From NCBI GenBank assembly GCA_017163975.1, contig JAFFSR010000264.1, forward strand, positions 186,001 to 250,000: DNA of 64,000 nucleotides. Reading direction: 5' to 3'. This document shows, in pieces, positions 46,146-58,252 of this stretch. The position numbers and the translations under genes were made by a program. Source of the stretch: Anastatus disparis (taxonomy: Eukaryota > Arthropoda > Insecta > Hymenoptera > Eupelmidae). Below the pieces are notes generated by a model. It was not told the DNA's origin and searched no databases. It saw only the letters and a list, made by a program, of their open reading frames with translations. The stretch's first letter is position 1. Each line of letters opens with the position of its first letter.

Positions 46146-47030
46146 ATATAACTTCCCACATAGCATGAAATATTTCTGAAATATTTCTGGAATATTTCAT
46201 TGAAAGATTCAGAATAAAACAGAAAAATTGATATGGAATGTTTCTGAAATATTGAAATGCCCGCCTAGGAGATTGGTTTGAAATATTTCATGTAATGTTT
46301 CTGTAACATTCTTTCATAATTTTGTGAAATATTAATTTGTAATATTGTTGAAAGATTGCATCAACATTTGATCGAAAAATTCATGGAAGAATATGAATCT
46401 TTCAAGAAATGTTTCTGAAATATTTCTAAAATCATGTTTAAAATATATCCAAAATAACGTTGGTGGAAGATTCAGATATTATTTTTGATTTTGTAAGAGT
46501 TGCATCTCAAACCATATTAGATACCTATATATTTATTTGTTATTCAGAATCTAGGCGCTTATTTATTTGTATCAAGAATTTTCGGTCTTATATACCAAAC
46601 GAGAGAACATCCCACCACTTGCGAGAGTTTGTCAACCGCATTATGATCACATGAAAATATAATCAAGTAGCCACCTGCTGGCAAGATGAAAGAATTGCTA
46701 CGCACGCAAGATAACTACAAATATTTAGACAATACTTCTCGAATATTTCACTGTTATATTCATAAATTTTTGGGAATACTTCTGTAATATTCCAGAAATA
46801 TTTCATGAAATATTTCTTGAGAAATTTGCGCAGTATTGATTTAAAATATTTTAAGAAATGGCGCAGCAATATTTTTTCAATATTTCAGTGTTATGTTCAA
46901 ACATTTTTTCAAATATTTCATAAAATATTTTTCAAATATAATAGGAATATTTCATGACATGTTTCTTAAAAGATTTAAGAAATATTAATTTGAAACATTT
47001 CAAGAAATAATGTAACTACTTACTTGAATA
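46146..47030. repeat. GAAATATTTC-rich palindromic tail of copy A
   Basis: Repeated, loosely spaced gaaatatttc, ggaatatttc and ttcaagaaat motifs without fixed period. It starts cccacatagcatgaaatatt, a second copy of the terminal motif. 46460-46680 inside it is non-repetitive. Confidence 0.7.
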
Positions 47031-47035
47031 TTGAA

Positions 47036-50000
47036 TTGGGCTATATTCTGCATGGTTTAAGTAGCTTATTTGTTTAATAGCCACACGCAAATTATGCGAA
47101 AAAAAACATAACTAGGACAAGAAATAATTTTCGAATTTTAGTCAAAGACTTTGCATAATATTGTTCGGCTAAATGCAAAAAATATCGCTGACCATAATCG
47201 TGATATTATAGCTCAGCGCTAGATATTTTATTTTTGCTTAGACCCTGGAAAACATTGGAACGGTAAATTAAATAATTTATTACTGGACATATTGTCGTAC
47301 ACTACGTAAACAGAAAGAAAAATTCGTGACTGTAATTGTTTTAATCCAAATGGTTTTCAACACGCCGGCGTCCAGAACAAATAAGGTTAATGACAATATG
47401 TTCTATTGTGTATCTCGAAAACTATTTATAAACTCAATCAGTGAACGTTATTAAAAGATTTATTTTCAGTAAAACTCATTCATCAAGTCAATGATTGATA
47501 GCAAAATCAGGATATGCGAATCACATTTAACAACTATTGCCATTGATCAGAGGAGAGCCAAGTCCTTGAAATTTGATCAAGGATGTATTTATATTAAAGT
47601 TGCTTGATTAAATCCACTCTATCTTAGCGTTGGACATTCTCTTACGTCCATAATATGCATACCATCGAATTTCATGATAGATATAATGTGGCTTCTTCAT
47701 TGGAGTAAAATCTCTGCTCATATTTCAAGAAATACTAGTATATGGGCCCAAACAATATGGCAATCATTATCGCATACTATAATAGACAACTTATGGACAA
47801 GAGCTCTGAATTGATAATCCTTTTTAAATTTTAAACTAACAGTAATATTAAGCATGAGTGTGAAACTTGATCAATGTGACAAACTATGTATTATATACAT
47901 ATTCGATTTCATTGATTGACTCAACTTGCTCTTTCAAATTGGAATTGCTTGTAAAGGTTTTCAGTAAAAGTGTGTTGTTGTACTGTGCTCTCTATGCAGC
48001 TTCAACACTGCAAGTTCTCCGCTCGGCTTAAGTTTATTAATGTTTTAAGACCATGAAAAAAATAGAGTTACCATTAGAAAAATAATTGTTTTACCTTCGT
48101 AGAAATATGATACTAAAATCGCAATCGTTTAGAGTCATGAGGTAAATTGTGCGTATCAGTAAAAAAAGTGAAGTAAAATCAGAAGATTCAAACTCGTAAT
48201 CCGACAAGTATTCATAAGTTCTATCTATATGCAACGTTCGGAGGATCGTAATACACAGTGTTTATCAACTGTTTTTAGCGCATGCTGTACATACATTTTA
48301 CAATTTAGGTGAATTTATTTGCTCAGACGATAAGTTTTTTTGATTGGCCCTTATCCAATGAAAGTCACAGATTAACTTAGACGAAGCCTCGTATCTAGAG
48401 AGGCACTATAGGTCCATTTTACAGAATTAAATATTTATGACAGTTCGTTATGGTCCTATTTGAAGGTGTTTTAGAATATCTGAAAATCCTATATCTATAA
48501 AAGTAACCTGCAAAGAAGCTTTGGAATTTTTACAGATTTCCCTGCGGGGTTTAGCAAAGCTTATATATAAGTGTTAGTAATTTTTTGCATCGTATCTATA
48601 AAAACTTCGTACAAACACTGTGAATATTTTCGGCATTAGTTGTTCAGGATTTCCGAATGAATTTGACGCAAAGCTCTGCGAGTTTGGCAACGAAAATAAA
48701 GTAAATTTCTACATGAATACTCTTGATTCCTGCAGTAGATATAGCCAGTGTTTCTGTAAAGTGTCAGTACCTATTTCGCAGACTAATACTCCACCCAATT
48801 AAACTATATTCTGCATGATTTAAGTAGCTCATTTGTTCAATAGCCACATACAATTGATGCGGAAAAATTAGATAACTAGGACAGGAAATAATTTTCGAAT
48901 TATAGTCAAAGACTTCGCATAAAATTCTTTGGCTAAATGCAAGAAATATCGCAGACCATAATCTTGATATTATAGCTCCAGAGCTAGATATTTAATTTTC
49001 GCTTAAACCCTGGAAAACATTGGAACGATAAATTTAATAATTTGTCACTGGACATGTTGCCATACACTACGTAAACAGAAAGAAAAATTCGTGACTGTAA
49101 TTGTTTTAATCCAAATGGTTTTCAACACGCCGGCGTCCAGAACAAATAAGGTTAATGACAATATGTTCTATTGTGTATCTCGAAAACTATTTATAAACTC
49201 AATCAGTGAACGTTATTAAAAGATTTATTTTCAGTGAAACTCATTCATCAAGTCAATGATTGATAGCAAAATCAGGATATGCGAATCACATTTAACAACT
49301 ATTGCCATTGATCAGAGGAGAGCCAAGTCCTTGAAATTTGATCAGGGTATTTATATTAAAGTTACTTGATTAAATCCACTGTATCTTAGCGTTGGACATT
49401 CTCTTACGTCCATAATATGCATACTATCGAATTCCATTATAGATATAATGTAGCTTCTTGATTGGGGTAGAATCTCTGCTCATATTTCAAAAGATACTAG
49501 TATAGGGGCCCGAATAATATGGCAGTTACTATCGCATACTATCATAGACAACTTATAGACAAGAGCTCTGAATTGATAATCCTTTTTAAATTTTAAACTA
49601 ACAGTAATATTAAGCATGAGTGTGAAACTCGATCAATGTGACAAACTATGTATTATATACATATTCGATTTCATTGATTGACTCAACTTGCTCTTTCAAA
49701 TTGGAATGGCTTGCAAAGGTTCTCAGTAAAAGTGTGTTGTTGTACTCTGCTCTCTATGCAGCTTCAACACTGCAAGTTCTCCGCTCGGCTTAAGTTTATT
49801 AATGTTTTAAGACCATGAAAAAAATAGAGTTACCATTAGAAAAATAATTGTTTTACCTTCGTAGAAATATGATACGAAAATCGCAATCGTTTAGAGTCAT
49901 GAGGTAAATTGTGCGTAGCAGTAAAAAAAGTGAAGTAAAATCAGAAGATTCAAACTCGTAATCCGACAAGTATTCATAAGTTCTATCTATATGCAACGTT

Positions 50001-53000
50001 CGGAGGATCGTAATACACAGTGTTTATCAACTGTTTTTAGCGCATGCTGTACATACATTTTACAATTTAGGTGAATTTATTTGCTCAGACGATAAGTTTT
50101 TTTGGTTGGCCCTTATCCAATGAAAGTCACTGATTAACTTAGACGTAGCCTCGTATCTAGAGAGGCACTATAGGTCCATTTTACAGAATTAAATATTTAT
50201 GACAGTTCGTTATGGTCCTATTTGAAGGTGTTTTAGAATATCTGGAAATCCTATATCTATAAAAGTAACCTGCAAAGAAGCTTTGGAATTTTTACAGATT
50301 TCCCTGCGGGGTTTTGCAAAGCTTATATATAAGTGCTAGTAATTTTTTGCATCGTATCTATAAAAACTTCGTACAAACACTGTGAATATTTTCGGCATTA
50401 GTTGTTCAGGATTTCCGAATGAATTTGACGCAAAGCTGTGCGATTTCGGCAACGAAAATAAAGTAAATTTCTACATGAATACTCTTGATTCCTGCAGTAG
50501 ATATAGGCAGTGTTTCTGTAAAGTGTCAGTACCTATTTCGCAGACTAATACTTTACCCAATTAAACTATATTCTGCATGATTTAAGTAGCTCATTTGTTC
50601 AATAGCCACATACAATTGATGCGGAAAAATTAGATAACTAGGACAGGAAATAATTTTCGAATTATAGTCAAAGACTTCGCATAAAATTCTTTGGCTAAAT
50701 GCAAGAAATATCGCAGACCATAATCTTGATATTATAGCTCCAGAGCTAGATATTTAATTTTCGCTTAAACCCTGGAAAACATTGGAACGATAAATTTAAT
50801 AATTTGTCACTGGACATGTTGCCATACACTACGTAAACAGAAAGAAAAATTCGTGACTGTAATTGTTTTAATCCAAATGGTTTTCAACACGCCGGCGTCC
50901 AGAACAAATAAGGTTAATGACAATATGTTCTATTGTGTATCTCGAAAACTATTTATAAACTCAATCAGTGAACGTTATTAAAAGATTTATTTTCAGTAAA
51001 ACTCATTCATCAAGTCAATGATTGATAGCAAAATAAGGATATGCGAATCTCATTTAACAACTATTGCCATTGATCGGAGGAGAGCCAAGTCCTTGTAATT
51101 CGATCAGGGATGTATTTATATTAAAGTTACTTGATTGAGTCCACTCTATCTTAGCGTTGGACATTCTCTTATGGCCTTAATATGCATACCATCGAATTCC
51201 ATTATAGATATAATGTAGCTTCTTGATTGGGGTAGAATCTCTGCTCATATTTCAAAAGATACTAGTATAGGGGCCCGAATAATATGGCAGTTACTATCGC
51301 ATACTATCATAGACAACTTATAGACAAGAGATCTGAATTAATCAATCTTTTAAAATTCTGAACTGACAGTAATATTTAGCGTAAGTGTAAAACTCGATCA
51401 ATGTCAGAAACTAAGTATTATATACATATTCGATTTCATTGATTGAATCAACTCGCTCTTTCGAATTTGAATCGCTCGTAAAGGTTTTCATTAAAAGTGT
51501 GCCGTTGTACTGTGCTCTCTATGTAGCTTCAATACTGCTCGTCTCCGCTTAGCTTGAGTTTATTAATGTTGTTCAGCCATAAAAAAATAGATTTACCATT
51601 GGAAACATAATTGTTTTACCTATGTAGAAATATGATACGAAAATCGCAATTCTTTAGAGTCATGAGGTAAATTGTGCACAGCAGTAGAAAAATAAAATAA
51701 AATCATAAGATTCAAACTGGTAATCCGACAAGTATTCATAAATTCTATCTATGTGCAACGTTCGGAGGATCGTAAGAAACAGTGTTTATTAATTGTTTTT
51801 AGCGCATGCTGTACATACATTTTTCAATTTAGGTGAATTGATTTGCTCAGACGATAAGTTTTTTTGATTGGCCCTTATCCAATAAAAGTCACTGATTAAC
51901 TTAGACGTAGCCTCGTATCTAGAGACGCACTATAGGTCCATTTTACAGAAATAAACATTTATGACAGTTCGTTATGGTCCTATTGGAAGGTGTTTTAGAA
52001 TATCTGGAAATCCTATACCTATAAAAGTAACCTGCAAAGAAGCTTTGAAATTTCTACAGATTTCCCTGCGGGGTTTTGCAAAGCTTATATATAAGTGCTA
52101 GTAATTTTTTGCATCGTATCTATAAAAACTTCGTACAAACACTGTGAATATTTTCCGCATTAGTTGTTCAGGATTTCCGAATGAATTTGACGCAAAGCTG
52201 TGCGATTTCGGCAACGAAAATAAAGTAAATTTCTACATGAATACTCTTGATTCCTGCAGTAGATATAGCCAGTGTTTCTGTAAAGTGTCAGTACCTATTT
52301 CGCAGACTAATACTCTACCCAATTAAACTATATTCTGCATGATTTAAGTAGCTCATTTGTTCAATAGCCACATACAATTGATGCGGAAAAAAAACATAAC
52401 TAGGACAGGAAATAATTTTCGAATTATAGTCAAAGACTTCGCATAATATTGTTCGGCTAAATGCAAAAAATATCGCTGACCATAATCGTGATATTATAGC
52501 TCAGCGCTAGATATTTTATTTTTGCTTAGACCCTGGAAAACATTAGAATGGTAAATTAAATAATTTATTACTGGACATATTGTCGTACACTACGTAAACT
52601 GAAAGAAAAATTCGTGATTGGAATTGTTTTAAACAAAATGGTTTTCAGTACGCCAGAGTTTAGAACAAATAAGGTTAATGACAATAGGTTCCATTCTGTA
52701 TCTCGAAAACTATTAATAAACTCAAACAGTGAACGTTTTTGGAAGATTCATTTTCAGTAAAACTCATTGATCAAGTTAATGATTGATAGCAAAATCAGGA
52801 TATGCGAATCACATTTAACAACTATTGCTATTGATCAGAGGAGAGCCAAGTCCTTGAAATTTGATCAGGGATGTATTTATATTTAAATTACTTGATTAAA
52901 TCCACTCTATCTTAGCGTTGGACATTCTCTTACGTCCTTAATATGCATACCATCGAATTTCATGATAGATATAATGTGGCTTCTTCATTGGAGTAGAATC

Positions 53001-54786
53001 TCTGCTCATATTTCAAGAAATACTAGTATATGGGCCCAGACAATATGGCAATCATTATCGCATACTATCATAGACAACTTATGGACAAGAGCTCTGAATT
53101 GATAATCCTTTTTAAATTTTAAACTAACAGTAATATTAAGCATGAGTGTGAAACTCGATCAATGTGAGAAACTATGTATTATATACATATTCGATTTCAT
53201 TGATTGACTCAACTTGCTCTTACAAATTGGAATTGCCTGTAAAGGTTTTCAGTAAAAGTGTGTTGTTCTACTGTGCTCTCTATGCAGCTTTAACACTGCA
53301 AGTTCTCCGCTTGGCTTGAGTTTATTAATGTTTTTGGACCATGAAAAAAATAGATTTACCATTAGAAAAATAATTGTTTTACTTATGTAGAAATTTGATA
53401 CGAAAATCGTAATTATTTAGAGTCATGAGGTAAATTGTGCGTAGCAGTTAAAAAAGTGAAGTAAAATCAGAAGATTCAAACTCGTAATCCGACAACTATT
53501 CATAAGTTCTATCTATATGCAGCGTTCGGAGGATCGTAATACACAGTGTTTATTAACAGTTTTTAGCGCATGCTGTACACACATTTTACAATTTAGGTTA
53601 ATTGATTTGCTCAGACGATAAGTTTTTTTAATTAGGCCTTATCCAATAAAAGTCACAGATTAACTTAGACGTAGCCTCGTATCTAGAGAGGCACTATAGG
53701 TCCATTTTACCGAATTAAACATTTATGACAGTTCGTTATGGTCCTATTGGAAGGTGTTTTAGAATATCTGGAAATCCTATATCCATAATAGTAACCTGCA
53801 AAGAAGCCTTGAAATTTCTACAGATTTCCCTGCGGAGTTTTGCAAAGCTTATATATAAGTGCTAGAAATATTTTGCATTGTATCTATAGAAACTTCGTAC
53901 AAACACTGTGAATATTTTCGGCATTCCTTGTTCAGGATTTCCGAATGAATTTGATGCAAAGCTCTGCGAGTTCGGCAACGAAAATAAAGTAAATTTCTAC
54001 ATGAATACTCTTGATTCCTGCAGTAAATATAGGCAGTGTTTCTGTAAAGTGTCAGTACCTATTTCGCAGACTAATACTCTACCCAATTAAACTATATTCT
54101 GCATGGTTTAAGTAGCTCATTTGTTTAATAGCCACATACAATTGATGCGGAAAAAAAACATAACTAGGACAGGAAATAATTTTCGAATTTTAGTCAAAGA
54201 CTTTGCATAATATTCTTCGGCTAAATGCAAAAAATATCGCTGACCATAATCTTGATATCATAGCTCCAGCGCTAGATATTTTATGTTTGCTTAAACCCTG
54301 GAAAACATTGGAACGGTAAATTGAATAATTTATTGCTGGACATATTGTCGTACACTACGTAAACTGACAGAAAAATTCGTGATTGTAATTGTTTTAATCC
54401 AAATGGTTTTCGGCACGCCAGCGTTTAGAACAAATAAATTGAATGACAATAGGTTCTATTCTGTATCTCGAAAACTATTTATAAACTCAATCAGTGAACG
54501 TTGTTGAAAGATTCATTTTCAGTGAAGCTCATTGATCAAGTTAATGATTGATAGCAAAATCAGAATATGCGAATCACATGTAACAACTATTGCCATTGAT
54601 CAGAGGTGAGCCAAGTGTTTGGAATTTGATCAGGGATGTATTTATATTATTGTTACTTGATTAAGTTCACTCTATCTTAGCGTTGGACATTCTCTTATGG
54701 CTTTAATATGCATACCATCGAATTCCATAGTAGATATGATGTGGTTTCTTCATTGGAGTAGAATCAATGCTTATATTTCAAGAGAT
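47036..54786. repeat. 1.76-kb macrosatellite, core units 1-4 and start of unit 5
   Basis: The landmark ctatattctgcatg.tttaag begins units at about 47036, 48799, 50561, 52323 and 54087 (1763, 1762, 1762 and 1764 bp). Units 1-4 are very similar; unit 3 diverges more in its second half (51330-52000). Unit 5 is cut at 54786 by copy B of the satellite-bearing element. A 60-codon frame beginning GTG recurs in each unit but has no ATG. Function unknown; non-coding tandem DNA. Confidence 0.95.
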
Positions 54787-54789
54787 CCT

Positions 54790-57120
54790 TCACAGCCTGA
54801 AGGATATCATTGGAATATTCCGAAATATTCCAATGGAATATTTCATTAAAATATGTATGGAAGCTTTATGGAAAAAAACAGAAATATTCCTGGAATATTG
54901 AAAAATAAACTTTCTCCGAAAAACCCCTGGAAGCCTCCGTAAACCTTCCAAGAAAGGTTTTGGTGGAAAATTGATGAATCATTGCACCAAAAGATTTCAT
55001 GAAAACTTCAATGGAAGACTCCGTTTACCTTTCAGCGAAATATGAAAATTGTCATTGTAATTTCCTAGTGGAAGGCTTCTGAAAGCTTCCGTAAACCTTC
55101 CAAGGAAAATTCCGGTGGAAGATTGATGAATCATTGCACCAAAAAATTTCATGAAAGCTTGAAAGGAAAACTCTGTTCACATTTCAGCGAAATGTTGGAA
55201 ATTGTCATTGAAATATTCCAGTGGAAGGCTTCTGAAAGCTTCCGGAAACCTTCCAAGGAAAATTCCGGTGGAAGATTGATGAATCATTGCACCAAAAAAT
55301 TTCATGAAAGCTTGAAAGGAAAACTCTGTTCACATTTCAGCGAAATGTTGGAAATTGTCATTGAAACATTCCAGTGGAAGGCTTCTGAAAGCTTCCGGAA
55401 ACCTTCTTAGGAAGATTCCGTAGGAAGATTGATTTATCATTGCACCGAAAGATTTCATGGAAGCTTGAATGGAAGGCTCCGTTTACCTTTCAGCGGAATA
55501 TTAAAAATTGTCATTGAAATATTCCAGTGGAAGGCTCCTGAAAGCTTTCGTAAACCTTCTAAGAATGATTCCGTTGGAAGATTGATTAATCATTGAACCA
55601 AAAAATTTTATGAAATCTTGAAAAGAAGACTCCGTTCACCTTTTAGCGAAATGATGGAAATTATTATTGGAACATTTCAGTAAAAAGCTCCTAAAAGCTT
55701 CCGTAAAGCTTTCAAGGAAGATTCCGTAGGAAGATTGATTTATCATTGCACTAAAAGATTTCATGGAAGCTTGAATAGAAGACTCCGTATACCTTTCAGC
55801 GAAATATTAAAAATTATCATTGAAACATTACAATAGAAGGCTCCTGAAAGCTTCCGTATATCTTTCAAGGAAGATTCCGTAGGAAGATTGATTTATCAGT
55901 GCACCAAAAGATTTCATGGAAGCTTGAATGGAAGACTCCGTTTACCTTTCAGCAAAATATTAAAAATTGTCATTAAAATATTCTAGTGAAAGGCTTCTGA
56001 AAGCTTCCGGAAACCTTCTCAGGAAGATTCCGGTGGAAGATAGATGAATCATCGCACCGAAAAATTTCATGGAAGCTTGAAAGGAAGACTCCGTTCACCT
56101 TTTAGCGAAATATTGCAAATCGTCATTGAAACATTACAGTGGAAGGCTTCTGAAAGCTTCCGGAAACCTCCTTAGGAAGATTCCGTAGGAAGATTGATTT
56201 ATCATTGCACCGAAAGATTTCATGAAAACTTGAATGGAAGACTCCGTTTACCTTTCAGAGAAATATTGGGAATTATCATTAAAATATTCCAGTGGAAGGC
56301 TTCTGAAAGCTTCCGTAAACATTCAAAGGAAAATTCCGGTGGAAGATTGATGAACCGTTCCACCGAAAGATTTCATGGAAACTTTAATTTAAGACTCCGT
56401 TTACCTTTCAGCGAAATATTGGAAATCGTCATTGAAACATTCCAGTGGAAGGCTTCTGAAAGCTTCCGTAAACCTTCCAAGGAAGATTCCATTGGAAGAT
56501 TGATGAATCATTGCACCGATAGATTTCATGAAAACTTGAATGGAAGACTCCGTTTACCTTTCAGAGAAATATTGGGAATTATCATTAAAATATTCCAGTG
56601 GAAGGCTTCTGAAAGCTTCCGTAAACATTCAAAGGAAAATTCCGGTGGAAGATTGATGAATCATTGCACCGGAAGATTTCATGAAAACTTGAATTAAAGA
56701 CTCCGTTTACCTTTCAGCGAAATATTGGAAATCGTCATTGAAACATTCCAGTGGAAGGCTCCTGAAAGCTTCCGTAAACCTTCCAAGGAAGATTCCATTG
56801 GAAGATTGATAAATTATTGCACCGAATGATTTCATGGAAGCTTGAATGGATGACTTCGTTTATCCTTAAGCGAAATATTGAAGATTTTCACTGAAATATT
56901 CCGGTTTGAGTATCCTGGAAGCTTCCGTAAACCTTTCAAGGAAGATTCTGTTGAAAGATTGATGAATTATTGTAGGGAAAGACCCAAGAAAGCTCTAAGA
57001 AAGACTGCATTTACCTTGCAGTTAAATGATGGCAATTTTTGACTGAAACATCCGGGATGAAGGCTTCAGGAAGCTTTCGTAAACATTTTATGGAAGATCC
57101 CATCAGTAGACTAATGGATT
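54790..57120 (+). repeat. 153-bp tandem array B, about 15 units
   Basis: Same unit as array A. Landmark cattgcaccg/a recurs about every 152-154 bp from 54977 to 56810. Some units carry ggaaaattccggtgg variants not seen in array A. The last unit (tgtagggaaagacccaag) matches the last unit of array A, so both copies share the same end. Confidence 0.9.
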
Positions 57121-57539
57121 AGGAATTATTATTTTCAATGAATGTAAAACGGACACTACACCAGCACTCATAAATATAGCTTATCCTCGTTTGTAAGTTA
57201 ATAAAAAACAATGTTCATGATGCTATAGCTACACCAAAAAGACATTTTTATAAGAATGAGATAATTGTTATAAAAATGAGGCAATTTTTCGAACGAAAAT
57301 GACTTTATTGCAATGATAAAAAACAAGTCCTTTTCCATTCAAAAGATGTTATGTTCAAACACTTTTTCAAATACTTCATGAAATATTTTCCAAATATAAG
57401 AGGAATATTTCATGACATGTTTCTTGAAAGATTTAAGAAACATTAATTTGAAACATTTCAAGAAATAATGTAACAACTTACTTGAATATTTCAGTGTCGG
57501 ATAAAAAATTTTTTTTAAATAAAACAGGAAATGTTTCAG

Positions 57540-57670
57540 CAATATTACAGAAATATTTCAATGAATTATTTAATATTTATAAACTGAAATATTTCAATGA
57601 ATTATTTAATATTTATAAACTGAAATATTTTAATGAATTATTTAATATTTATAAACTGAAATATTACAAA
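57540..57670 (+). repeat. Short perfect tandem repeat, 36-bp unit
   Basis: Three nearly identical copies of tttcaatgaattatttaata plus tttataaactgaaata in the tail of copy B. Confidence 0.85.
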
Positions 57671-57719
57671 GAAATATTAGTTCATCACTTATCTAATATT
57701 TTACTAATATATTTTAGTA

Positions 57720-58250
57720 ATAATTCACGGAGCCTTCCAGTAACCTTTACTGAAATATTCCATGAAAAGTTGACGGAAGTTTCCGGTAATTTTCCTGGAA
57801 GCTTCCAATGTTTTTTCTGCAGTGAATTAAATCTTCCACGTTATCTTCTAGGAAGCTTCCGGTAATATTTCACTGAAATTTTCAACGAAAAACTTACTGA
57901 TGCTTCCTGGAAGCTTCTACTGAAATATTTCAGGAATGATGTACGGAAGCTTCAAGTAAGCTTTCACTGAAATATTTCATGAAAGATTTATGGAGGCTTC
58001 CAGTAAGTTTATACTGAAATGTTTCATGAATAATTTACGGAAGCTGTCGGCAAGCTTCTATTGAAATATTCCATGAATAATTTACGGAAGCTTCCAGTAA
58101 GCTTCCACTGAAATATTTCATCAAGGACTTACGGAAGACTTCTGATCGAGGACATATCCATCTTCCGGGATGTTTCCACTGGAAACTTCCTGAAAGCTTC
58201 TAACTTCCTTCCACATCTTCCGGGAAGCTTCCAGGAAGCTTACATGCTGT
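57720..58250. repeat. GGAAGCTTCC-rich palindromic tail of copy B
   Basis: Irregularly spaced ggaagcttcc, ggaagctt and ctgaaatatttca motifs up to the right terminus. Absent from copy A. Confidence 0.8.
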
Positions 58251-58252
58251 GT

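Larger units (their letters stand above)
43893..47030. mobile_element. Satellite-bearing element, copy A
   Basis: Starts with cacacagcatgaaagatatc and contains: a 153-bp tandem array to about 45770, a non-repetitive segment (45770-46145) matching 57120-57345, and a tail of gaaatatttc-type palindromes (46145-46480 and 46720-47030) matching 57345-57490. The tail ends abruptly at the first unit of the 1.76-kb macrosatellite, so the right end is missing relative to copy B. No transposase gene. Confidence 0.7.
54787..58252. mobile_element. Satellite-bearing element, copy B (full length)
   Basis: Left end cacagcctgaaggatatcat and right end aagcttacatgctgtg share the inverted motif CACAGCATG. It interrupts macrosatellite unit 5: the sequence before 54787 ends tttcaagagat and after 58252 continues aatactagtata, and uninterrupted units read tttcaagagatactagtata. 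The two parts of unit 5 add up to 1765 bp, the normal unit length, so the insertion is clean. Contains array (54790-57120), unique segment (57120-57345), and palindrome-rich tail (57345-58250). Confidence 0.8.

Noticed and set aside
48620..54090. Recurring 60-codon frames (NIFGISCSGFPNEF type), one per macrosatellite unit
   Set aside because: They start at GTG, have no ATG or splice context, are short, and drift in diverged units (stops at 59150-59300). Their recurrence only reflects the tandem repeat.
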